From NCBI GenBank assembly GCA_023443045.1, contig JAEZWK010000007.1, positions 1-15,766 of the forward strand: DNA of 15,766 bases, written 5' to 3'. The position numbers and the translations under genes are program-made. This DNA is from Bacillota bacterium. Its GTDB lineage: Bacteria; Bacillota_A; Clostridia; Tissierellales; Peptoniphilaceae. The first letter of the stretch is position 1; each line of letters opens with the position of its first letter. The notes under the pieces are model-generated. The model had not been told where the DNA came from. It saw only the letters and a program-made list of their open reading frames with translations, and searched no databases. Below are positions 6,650 to 13,884 of the stretch, one piece after another.

Positions 6650-7294
6650 CTAATTATTCTTTTGTAGCACTCTCATATCTTTGGAGGCTTTTTCAGTTAT
6701 TAGCACTTCTTTTTCATGCGTCTTTATGGTGATGGAATTATCATAATCATTTTTATTTATTACCACAAATTGTGATCCCAGCTGCATTTTATTTTCGTTT
6801 AGATATTTAAGGAGCCTCTCATCGTCCTGAACTGCAGAAAGTGTGTATACATTTCCCACTTTTACATTTGCCATGGATATATCTTTTCCATCTAGCTCTG
6901 TATTATTTGTGTAGATGATTTTACCGTGAGGACATCTCTTGGGTTTTTCTAGCATCTCATTTAATTTATTCATCATCTTTTCACTGGATACCATTTCCAA
7001 TCTTGTGGCGTCTTCATGCACTTCTTCCCAGCCATATCCCAATTTTTCTATTAGAAATGTTTCCCAGAGTCTGTGGTTAGAAATTATTTTTTCTGCGATC
7101 TTCATTCCTTTAGGTGTGAGTAATAATGCATCTCTTTCTATAAATCCTGCTTTCTTTAGTTTTTTTATCATCTCGCTGGCAGATGCATTAGCCACTTTTA
7201 ATTTTTCTGCTATATCTTTATTTGTGGGGAGAATATCCTGTTCCCAGTTTAAAAACAATTCCTTTATATAATCTGCTTGATTTTTACTTATCAT
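6650..7294 (-). CDS. DtxR/MntR-family metal-dependent repressor (TroR-like)
   Basis: A 214-residue regulator with a winged helix in residues 1-65, a dimerisation/metal domain near 66-130 (NHRLWETFLIEKLGYGWEEV), and a C-terminal FeoA/SH3-like domain near 140-210. The ancillary metal-site residues of DtxR appear conserved as His74, Glu78 and His93. In the primary site, the positions equal to DtxR Cys102-Glu105-His106 read Thr97, Glu100 and Met101, so the His is replaced. An Asp at position 8 matches the MntR N-terminal ligand, but the next ligand position (MntR Glu11) is Lys. Its ATG overlaps the permease stop in an ATGA, so it is coupled to the transporter genes. It most likely binds the palindrome at 10946-10959 and represses the operon when metal is plentiful. 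The metal sensed is uncertain. Confidence 0.9.
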   Translation of the reverse strand: MISKNQADYIKELFLNWEQDILPTNKDIAEKLKVANASASEMIKKLKKAGFIERDALLLTPKGMKIAEKIISNHRLWETFLIEKLGYGWEEVHEDATRLEMVSSEKMMNKLNEMLEKPKRCPHGKIIYTNNTELDGKDISMANVKVGNVYTLSAVQDDERLLKYLNENKMQLGSQFVVINKNDYDNSITIKTHEKEVLITEKASKDMRVLQKNN

Positions 7295-8391
7295 ATTCCA
7301 TGCTCCCTCTTTAACAATTTGTAATATAATGATCCCTTTTCTGTGAGTGTATAGATTTTATCATCTTTTTGTATCATATCCTGACGCATTAGGAGATTAA
7401 TTATTTCTTCTGATTGTTTTTTGGGCATATTTAGATGATCATAGATTGTATTTACTCCTAGCTCCTCATATTTTGCACTTGTCTCCTGATGATTTTTTAT
7501 ATGCATGATTACCAAACTTTTTGCCAATTCTTCCAGACTTTTCTTTTTGGTAAATAATCTAAATAATACAGATTCCTTTCTAAACATGCGTAAAAATAGA
7601 AATGTAATCATATTGATAAATGCTACAGATCCCGCTATATTTACATCAAGTTTTAGTGCAATTAAAAATCCTAAAGTTATATTTATAATGCTTATGATGG
7701 ATGCACAAATGATTGTGCTCATCACATTTTTTGTAAAATATAAGGCGGTTTTGGCGGGTGTGGTAAGAAAAGATATTACCAAAATAGCACCTATAGCATC
7801 AAAGCTCACAAGAGCATTTATAGTGATGAGTGCGGAAAATAAATAGTTTAATATGACGAATGAAAATCCGGATATAACCGCGAACTCTTTATCGAATGTA
7901 GTTATTTTCATCTCTTTATAAAAAATAGAGATAAATATAATATTTAATAATAATACGATTGTACCACTAAAAAGTGATTTTGAAATGCTTAGCCCAAATA
8001 GATTCATGCGGCGTAGTGGTGCCATAATAACTTCACCCATGAGAACTGTATCCGTGCAGAAGTGAACATTTTTTAGAATGGTGCTCACTAAAATTATTCC
8101 CAAACTAAAGAATAGTGGAAATGTGATTCCTAGGCTTGCATCTTTTGTGATTTTTGTTTTGTGAGTTATATAATCCGACAAAAATACCATGAGAAGAGAT
8201 GCTATTACACCAAATACTACTAGATATATGGAATGCATCTCTCCTGTCAATATATATGCAATAACTATACCCAGTACGCTTGCGTGACTTATGGCATCTC
8301 CCGTCATCGACATATTTTTTAGAACTACATACACTCCACTTATGGCGCAGGTTATACCTAAAATCAAAAGTATGATATATATTTCTAACAT
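7291..8391 (-). CDS. troD: Metal ABC transporter permease with C-terminal winged-helix-like domain (TroD/MntC-like)
   Basis: A 366-residue ABC-3 permease. Residues 1 to about 275 carry eight or so membrane segments and the family motif GDAISHASVLG (near 31-41). From about residue 285 a soluble 80-residue tail follows (SLEELAKSLVIMHI, then an MPKKQSEEIINLLMRQDMI stretch, then TLTEKGSLYY), with the spacing of a winged-helix DNA-binding fold similar to MarR/DtxR N-domains. Treponema TroD has nearly the same length, and Bacillus MntC also carries a C-terminal tail. It overlaps the previous permease gene by 7 bases and the regulator gene by 4. It would form the membrane channel for Mn, Zn or Fe with the other permease. 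Confidence 0.9.
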   Translation of the reverse strand: MLEIYIILLILGITCAISGVYVVLKNMSMTGDAISHASVLGIVIAYILTGEMHSIYLVVFGVIASLLMVFLSDYITHKTKITKDASLGITFPLFFSLGIILVSTILKNVHFCTDTVLMGEVIMAPLRRMNLFGLSISKSLFSGTIVLLLNIIFISIFYKEMKITTFDKEFAVISGFSFVILNYLFSALITINALVSFDAIGAILVISFLTTPAKTALYFTKNVMSTIICASIISIINITLGFLIALKLDVNIAGSVAFINMITFLFLRMFRKESVLFRLFTKKKSLEELAKSLVIMHIKNHQETSAKYEELGVNTIYDHLNMPKKQSEEIINLLMRQDMIQKDDKIYTLTEKGSLYYKLLKREHGI

Positions 8392-9227
8392 GGCTTTTTC
8401 CTCTTCAAAATATTTTTGAATATACTTACAAATACGATGATGCTCATAAATATAACTATACTAGGCCCTGTGGATACATTATAAAATGTGGAAAATATGG
8501 TTCCCAAAAAAGCAGATACACCCCCAAAAACACCCGATAGTATAATTACTTTTTTGAAATCATGACTCCACTCTAGTGCTGCTACAGCCGGAGCAATAAG
8601 CATGGAAGATATAAGTATACTACCCACAGCTTTTAATCCAGAGGCAAGTAGTAGAACCGTCATCAGAATTATGAGTGTGTTTATGAGATTTTTAGAATAT
8701 CCACTCAAAATAAAAAATTCTCTATCAAAAAGATAAAGTTTGATTTCTTTGTAAAATAAAATGATGATTATAAGCGATAATATGCTAACTGCAAGCGCTA
8801 TATAGACATCTTCTCTTTTCATAAAAGCTGCCTGACCAAAAATATAATTAGAAATCCCCGCTTGACTTGCGCCTGTATATCTACCCTGTATATAACTTTT
8901 TAACATCATACCCAGACCGAAAAATCCGCTTAACACGATTGCAAGCTGAGAATCCGATTTTACTTTTTCCGATTTTTCTATAATATTTATGACATAATAG
9001 CTGATAAGAGAAAAAATTGCTGCACCCAAGAGCAATATATATGTATTTCTAGATTGAAATAAAATAAAAGCTATTATAACACCGGGAAAGCTAGAGTGGC
9101 TTAAGGCGTCACCCAAAAGTGATTTTTTACCAATTACACTAATGGTACCCACCATGGCAGAGCTTACACCCAAAAGCATAGTTCCCAGTAAAACAGTTAT
9201 AAATATAGAACTACTAAAAATATTCAT
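8385..9227 (-). CDS. troC: Metal ABC transporter permease (TroC-like)
   Basis: A 280-residue ABC-3 permease of ordinary length with about eight membrane segments and the conserved cytoplasmic loop KKSLLGDALSHSSFPGV (residues 34-50). It starts 3 bases after the ATPase stop with AAGGA/AGGAG upstream, and its last codons overlap the next permease start by 7 bases. Its pairing with a second, longer permease resembles the Treponema troCD and Bacillus mntCD sets, where the two form a heterodimeric pore. Confidence 0.92.
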   Translation of the reverse strand: MNIFSSSIFITVLLGTMLLGVSSAMVGTISVIGKKSLLGDALSHSSFPGVIIAFILFQSRNTYILLLGAAIFSLISYYVINIIEKSEKVKSDSQLAIVLSGFFGLGMMLKSYIQGRYTGASQAGISNYIFGQAAFMKREDVYIALAVSILSLIIIILFYKEIKLYLFDREFFILSGYSKNLINTLIILMTVLLLASGLKAVGSILISSMLIAPAVAALEWSHDFKKVIILSGVFGGVSAFLGTIFSTFYNVSTGPSIVIFMSIIVFVSIFKNILKRKKPC

Positions 9228-9230
9228 CTC

Positions 9231-9941
9231 CTAAATCCTTCCATACGCCTTTTCTATATTTTCCTTAGTTAGAGTATCCTCTACACGCCCATACGCTATA
9301 AGCCTACGATTTATAATAGCCACATGATCAAAATATTTATTTAGAGTAGTTAGATCGTGATGAACTGCTACAACGGTTTTTCCCTCTTTTTGAAAATCCT
9401 TTAGTGTATCCATGATCACCTTTTCACTAACTGCATCCACACCTGTTAGTGGCTCGTCCAAAAAATAAATATCACAATCACCGCAAATAGCACGTGCTAA
9501 AAACACGCGCTGTTTTTGGCCGCCGGATAGCTCTGAAATCTGTCTGTCTTTAAATGAGGTCATACCCATGCGTTCCAGAGCTTCCATAGCGATTTTTTTA
9601 TCATTTTCTTTCGGGCGTCTTACATATCCAAGATTTTTATATCTCCCCATTAACACTACATCAAAAACGGTGGTCGGAAAATCCCAATTCACGTTTGCAC
9701 TTTGGGGAATGTATGTGATATTTTTTAACGCCTTCGATATCGGCATACCCATGATACTTACTCTACCGGTAAGAGGTTTTAAAATACCTAAAATCCCCTT
9801 TAGAAGAGTGCTTTTGCCCGCTCCATTTGGCCCGACAATAGCATTTAATGTATTTTTTTCAATATCCAAATCAATATCCCATACAACTGCTACATCATTG
9901 TAACTGAGTGATAAATCTTCTACATGTATTATTCCCTGCAT
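9231..9941 (-). CDS. troB: Metal ABC transporter ATPase (TroB/MntB-like)
   Basis: A 236-residue ATPase with Walker A GPNGAGKST (37-45), Q-loop Gln80, signature LSGGQ (138-142), Walker B IYFLDEP (158-164) and switch His194 or His195. The segment after the Q-loop, VNWDFPTTVFDVVLMGRY, is characteristic of the Mn/Fe/Zn TroB-MntB-YfeB group and less so of ZnuC. It starts 8 bases after the lipoprotein stop codon, with AGAGG 6 bases before the ATG. It energises the two permeases that follow. Confidence 0.93.
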   Translation of the reverse strand: MQGIIHVEDLSLSYNDVAVVWDIDLDIEKNTLNAIVGPNGAGKSTLLKGILGILKPLTGRVSIMGMPISKALKNITYIPQSANVNWDFPTTVFDVVLMGRYKNLGYVRRPKENDKKIAMEALERMGMTSFKDRQISELSGGQKQRVFLARAICGDCDIYFLDEPLTGVDAVSEKVIMDTLKDFQKEGKTVVAVHHDLTTLNKYFDHVAIINRRLIAYGRVEDTLTKENIEKAYGRI

Positions 9942-9949
9942 AATTACCT

Positions 9950-10927
9950 CTATTTCAAATATTTATTTATAATATCTGCATTCCTTTTTAACATATCTAT
10001 AAAATTGTCACCATACTCACCTATTGGTGCTATACTATCGGATAACAATTGTTCGCTTTCATCTGTAACAACTTTACAATCTACTCCTTTATTTTTTGCT
10101 GCATCTGAAATGCTGGTCATCCTTCTAGGATCTGTTGTAGATTCAGCAAAAATTGCTTTTATTTTCTTTTCTACAATCATATTTACAGTTTCTTCCAAAT
10201 CTTTTACGCTTACCTCACCATCTGTACTTACACCTTGAGGTGAAATAACTGGAATATTATATCTTCTAGAGAAATAATTAAAAGCGTCATGAGGAGTAAC
10301 TAAAAATCTATTCTCTTCTGGAATTTCTGAAATTTTTTCTTTTACATATTCATCCGCTTCTGTGAGCTTGTTTAGATAATCATCTCTATTTTTTTCTATT
10401 TCAGATTTTTTGTCTGGAATTAAATTAACTAACTCATCAGCTACAGTTTTTACCGCCTCTTTGTAAAGATCTACATCAAACCAAAAGTGAGGGTCTACTA
10501 CTTCTTCGCCATCTTCGTCCATAATTCCTATATCACTTTGTTTAAAGTTTTTTGTAATAGCAACCCCTGTACTTTCTAGCGCCTCTATCATCTTGCCTTC
10601 AAAATGTAACCCATGGTATAAAACCAAATCTGCGTCCTGAACTTTTTTCAAATCATTTGGCTTAGCTACATATAAATGTGGGTCATCACCTATTGCCATA
10701 ATAGTATCTACATCCACCATGCCATCTGCTAGATTTTTTATCATATCTGCAATAAATGGTGTGGTTACAGTAACTTTTTTTCTAGATTCCTCTTTGTTTT
10801 CGTTGTTTGTTTCGGTTTGAGTATTTGTTTCTTTAGTAGTATCTGGAGTTTTTTCAGTATTTTTATTACATCCATACAATGATAAAACTAAAAATAAACT
10901 CAATATAATTACACTTAACTTTTTCAT
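9950..10927 (-). CDS. troA: Metal-binding lipoprotein of the ABC transporter (TroA/ZnuA-like)
   Basis: A 325-residue cluster A-I solute-binding lipoprotein. The signal ends in a lipobox LYGC with Cys20 as the lipidation site, followed by a Thr/Asn/Glu-rich linker to about residue 50. The expected metal ligands are visible: His84 (DPHLY), His147 (DPHFW), His213 (TPHDAF) and Asp297 (LLSDS). The third ligand is His as in TroA, not Glu as in the Mn-specific PsaA/MntC type, so zinc, manganese or both are possible. There is no His-rich loop as in many ZnuA proteins. It is the first gene of the tro operon, with AAGGAGG before the ATG and a promoter plus operator directly upstream. Confidence 0.93.
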   Translation of the reverse strand: MKKLSVIILSLFLVLSLYGCNKNTEKTPDTTKETNTQTETNNENKEESRKKVTVTTPFIADMIKNLADGMVDVDTIMAIGDDPHLYVAKPNDLKKVQDADLVLYHGLHFEGKMIEALESTGVAITKNFKQSDIGIMDEDGEEVVDPHFWFDVDLYKEAVKTVADELVNLIPDKKSEIEKNRDDYLNKLTEADEYVKEKISEIPEENRFLVTPHDAFNYFSRRYNIPVISPQGVSTDGEVSVKDLEETVNMIVEKKIKAIFAESTTDPRRMTSISDAAKNKGVDCKVVTDESEQLLSDSIAPIGEYGDNFIDMLKRNADIINKYLK

Positions 10928-10945
10928 GTGTTCCTCCTTGTATTT

Positions 10946-10959
10946 TTAGGTTAACCTAA
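10946..10959. promoter_or_regulatory. DtxR-family operator in front of troA
   Basis: TTAGGTTAACCTAA is a perfect 14-bp palindrome made of TTAGG / CCTAA half-sites, the hallmark of operators bound by DtxR/IdeR/SirR-type repressors. It lies 10 bases downstream of the -10 element, over the start of transcription and early leader, where binding would block initiation. The regulator gene lies at the end of the same operon. Confidence 0.85.
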
Positions 10960-10969
10960 TTTTGAATTA

Positions 10970-10998
10970 AGTATATCACGACACATTTTTTTAGTCAA
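10970..10998 (-). promoter_or_regulatory. Promoter of the troABCD-dtxR operon
   Basis: On the minus strand TTGACT (10993-10998) and TATACT (10970-10975) are 17 bases apart, with an extended -10 (TGATATACT). Transcription would start near 10963, just before or in the operator palindrome. The ATG of troA is about 36 bases downstream. Confidence 0.85.
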
Positions 10999-11005
10999 GC
11001 ATTTT

Positions 11006-12595
11006 TTATGAATTAATTATACCTTTTTTTAACTTCAATATTTTATTTATAGATACACTAAGCTCATCAAACCCAAGCTCTATATATAGCGGTAAAAGAT
11101 CCTCATCTGCTCCCATAGCACCACATATTCCCACTTCTATATTATTCTTTTTAGCAGCTTCAGCAATCATTTTTATAAGCCTTATAACAGCGGGATGCCT
11201 TTCGTCACGAGTAGAATCTAAAAGTGTATTTGTCCTATCTACAGCAAGAGTGTAACTCACCAAATCATTAGTACCTATGCTAAAAAATTCCACCTCTTTT
11301 GCCAAATTATCTGCATCGAGTGCTGCCGCCGGAGTTTCTATCATTATACCGAGTTTAAAATCTTTGTATGGGATATTTTCATCACTCAACTCTTTTTTAC
11401 ACTCTTCAATGATCTTTTTAGTCATCTTTATCTCTTCTCTAGAGACAATCATGGGTAACATAACGCGCAAATCACCAAATAAGCTAGCTCTGAGTAATGC
11501 CTTTAGCTGTGTTTTAAAAAGATCTATATTATTTAATGAAATTCTGATGGCACGAAGACCCATTTGCGGATTATCCTCTTTTTGTTGGTTTAAATAGCTA
11601 ACATTTTTATCCGCACCAATATCGAGCGTCCTTATGATTACAGGTTTTCCCTCCATATTTATTAGCGCGTTTTTGTAAGAATTAAACTGCTCTTCTTCTG
11701 TAGGAGCGCTATCTCTTCCCAAAAATAAAAATTCACTTCTAAAAAGTCCGATTCCCTCCGCGCCGTTTTCATTAGCTATTTTTGCCTCTTCATCATTACC
11801 AATATTAGCAAAGATTCCAATTTTTTGTCCGGATTTCGTTTTTGCTTCCATATTTATATATTTTTTTAGTTCTTCATCTTCTCTAAGTAATTCTTCTCTT
11901 CTATTTTTGTATTCATGAATTGTATTTTCGTCAGGATCTATGATGAGAATATTTTCAAAAGTATCTATAATAGCCATCTTCCCATCTAATTTTATATAAT
12001 CCACATCACAACCTATGAGAGCGGGTATTTTTAGATTATTGGCAAGAATAGTTGTGTGGCTGGTTACTGAGCCAAATTTAGTAACTATACCTACAACATT
12101 ATTAAAATCGAGTTCAAGTGCCTCACTAGGATAAATCTCATCGGAAATGAGTATGCTTTCTTCATCAAGCACTAACTTTTTTTCACCACTTAGAATGCGA
12201 ATAAGCCTCATAAGCACATCTTCTACATCCATGGCGCGTGCCCTAAAATAATCATCATCCATATCCAAAAAGATTTGCTTGATCTTATCTTTTGCGTGAT
12301 AAACACTTGTTATAATATCATAACCAACTTCCAGATTACTTTTAATCTCATCATTTAGCATCTCATCATCTAGCATTAAAATATGCGCATCAAAAATTTC
12401 TTTTTCCGCATCAGATGCTCTATTTTTAAGTTCTAAAATCTCTTCTTTCGCCTTTGTAACAGCTGGAGCAAGTTTTTGTAATTCTTCATCTTTATCCTGA
12501 GCAAAGGAATCCTTTAGAGATTCTTTCCTATTTATTACAAATAACGCACCCATAGCAATACCCGGGCTTACACTTTTAGCTTTTATTTTTTGCAT
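11006..12595 (-). CDS. ptsI: PTS enzyme I, phosphoenolpyruvate-protein phosphotransferase
   Basis: A 529-residue enzyme I that takes phosphate from PEP and passes it to HPr, starting the PTS relay. The N-terminal motif is SPGIAMG (10-16). The phospho-histidine is His180 in VTSHTTILA, the PEP-binding domain contains GLFRSEFLF and RTLDIGADK, the second signature is FFSIGTNDLVSYTLAVDR, and the catalytic Cys491 is in GICGAMG. The protein ends soon after the position of E. coli EI residues IPRIKKIIRN, so it lacks the last 30 to 40 residues seen in most enzyme I proteins (about 570 residues). It overlaps nagA by 13 bases, with AAGGAG for its own start, so it is co-transcribed with nagA rather than with ptsH, which is not in the window. 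No terminator is visible after it. Confidence 0.93.
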   Translation of the reverse strand: MQKIKAKSVSPGIAMGALFVINRKESLKDSFAQDKDEELQKLAPAVTKAKEEILELKNRASDAEKEIFDAHILMLDDEMLNDEIKSNLEVGYDIITSVYHAKDKIKQIFLDMDDDYFRARAMDVEDVLMRLIRILSGEKKLVLDEESILISDEIYPSEALELDFNNVVGIVTKFGSVTSHTTILANNLKIPALIGCDVDYIKLDGKMAIIDTFENILIIDPDENTIHEYKNRREELLREDEELKKYINMEAKTKSGQKIGIFANIGNDEEAKIANENGAEGIGLFRSEFLFLGRDSAPTEEEQFNSYKNALINMEGKPVIIRTLDIGADKNVSYLNQQKEDNPQMGLRAIRISLNNIDLFKTQLKALLRASLFGDLRVMLPMIVSREEIKMTKKIIEECKKELSDENIPYKDFKLGIMIETPAAALDADNLAKEVEFFSIGTNDLVSYTLAVDRTNTLLDSTRDERHPAVIRLIKMIAEAAKKNNIEVGICGAMGADEDLLPLYIELGFDELSVSINKILKLKKGIINS

Positions 12596-13710
12596 ACTCT
12601 ATCTCCTTTTTGATAGATTTCTAAAATATTTAAATTTTCATCACAAATCAGAAAATCAGCATCATTATCTAATTTAATGACACCCTTTTTATCTATTATA
12701 TTCATCACGCGTGCAGGATTTTCGGTACAAGCTCTAATCACTTTTTCCTCGTCTACACCCATTTGTAAGGCACACTTCATGCAATCATATAAATTGGATG
12801 CAGAACCTGCAATTGTATTTGTGCCCTTTAGAGTCGCCTTATTACCTTTTTTTTCAACGGCTTGACCACCTAAATCATAAATGCCATCAGCTAGACCGCA
12901 CGCACGCATAGAATCGGAAATCATACAAATCTTATCGGCAGGAAAAAGATCAAAACTAAATCTGACAACCGCCTCATGTATATGCACACCATCCACTATC
13001 ATCTCTACAGTGCTACCTGATTCATAAGCTGCAATAATGGGACCTGGAGATCTATGTTCGATTTTATTCATGGCATTATACATGTGAGTAAGATGCGAAA
13101 AACCATTCTGATATGCACTCATAGCGGTATCATAATCAGAGACTGAATGTGCTATACTCAAAACATATTTACCATTAATTTTTTTAGCAAAATCAAGAGA
13201 ATTTTCTAATTCTGGCGCAAGAGAAATAATTCGTAAAAGACCTCCGCTTAAATCATCCAACTCCCTCACCATATCATAATCGGGCTCCATGAGATAATTA
13301 GGATTTTGTGCACCTATCTTATCTTTGGAAATAAAAGGCCCCTCCATGTGAATACCCACAATTTCTGCATATTTATTTTTATTTAATTTTGCATTCATAA
13401 AAGGTCTTATCAGCCTCTCCTTGGGATAAGTCATGCTAGTCGGTGCAAAGTATAAAATTCCATTTTCCAGCATATACTTAGAAATAATTTCTAGCGATTT
13501 TTCATCTTCATCACACATATCACAACCCACACAACCGTGAGTGTGAATATCTGTAAGACCTGGAATGATTTTTTTACCATTTAAATCTAAAACCTCACCA
13601 TTATAATTATCTATATTTTTAGCAAATTCCTTAAATTTACCATTCTCCACAATCACATCAATTAATTGAAAATGAGAATTAATAAAAACCTTTGCTCCCT
13701 TAAGTAACAT
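12583..13710 (-). CDS. nagA: N-acetylglucosamine-6-phosphate deacetylase
   Basis: A 375-residue amidohydrolase (E. coli NagA has 382) that converts GlcNAc-6-phosphate to glucosamine-6-phosphate and acetate. Visible motifs are DIHTHG with His56 and His58, HMEGPFIS with Glu123, His188 (AHSVSD), His209 (LTHMYNAM), the substrate-binding HRSPG and DGVHIH (His245), and the catalytic Asp266 (MISDSM). The start is preceded by AGGGGGGAG at a good distance. The divergent GlcNAc-type EIICB gene supplies its substrate. No nagB deaminase gene is in the window. Confidence 0.95.
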   Translation of the reverse strand: MLLKGAKVFINSHFQLIDVIVENGKFKEFAKNIDNYNGEVLDLNGKKIIPGLTDIHTHGCVGCDMCDEDEKSLEIISKYMLENGILYFAPTSMTYPKERLIRPFMNAKLNKNKYAEIVGIHMEGPFISKDKIGAQNPNYLMEPDYDMVRELDDLSGGLLRIISLAPELENSLDFAKKINGKYVLSIAHSVSDYDTAMSAYQNGFSHLTHMYNAMNKIEHRSPGPIIAAYESGSTVEMIVDGVHIHEAVVRFSFDLFPADKICMISDSMRACGLADGIYDLGGQAVEKKGNKATLKGTNTIAGSASNLYDCMKCALQMGVDEEKVIRACTENPARVMNIIDKKGVIKLDNDADFLICDENLNILEIYQKGDRVCKK

Positions 13711-13731
13711 AATAACTCCCCCCTTACTTTC

Positions 13732-13745
13732 ATTTTACCACAAAA
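13732..13745 (-). promoter_or_regulatory. Extended -10 promoter of nagA-ptsI
   Basis: On the minus strand TTTTGTGGTAAAAT contains an extended -10 (TGG then TAAAAT, 13732-13737). I see no good -35 at 17 bases. The transcript would start near 13725, with the G-rich ribosome binding site almost at its 5' end. Confidence 0.55.
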
Positions 13746-13830
13746 CACCGCAAAAATATAACTTTTTCAAAAAAACTAAAACAATCTAAATAATAAATAA
13801 TTTTTAAAATATTGTAGTAATGGATTATTT

Positions 13831-13844
13831 TTTTGTGATATAAT
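13831..13844 (+). promoter_or_regulatory. Extended -10 promoter of the GlcNAc-type PTS genes
   Basis: TTTTGTGATATAAT contains an extended -10 (TGA then TATAAT, 13839-13844). The nearest -35-like hexamers, TTGTAG or TGGATT, are badly spaced. The transcript would start near 13851, giving a leader of about 34 bases. This excludes the upstream in-frame ATG at 13843 as the protein start. Confidence 0.65.
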
Positions 13845-13884
13845 GAATTATACGGAATGTATAAATTTACAAAAGGAGGACCTT

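Noticed and set aside
13843..13884. Upstream ATG extending EIICB by 14 residues
   Set aside because: It overlaps the -10 element, so it would not be transcribed; the ATG at 13885 follows a strong AGGAGG.
13711..13884. CcpA cre site in the nag divergent region
   Set aside because: The closest stretches lack the central CG and the symmetric WTGNAA...  arms of the consensus.
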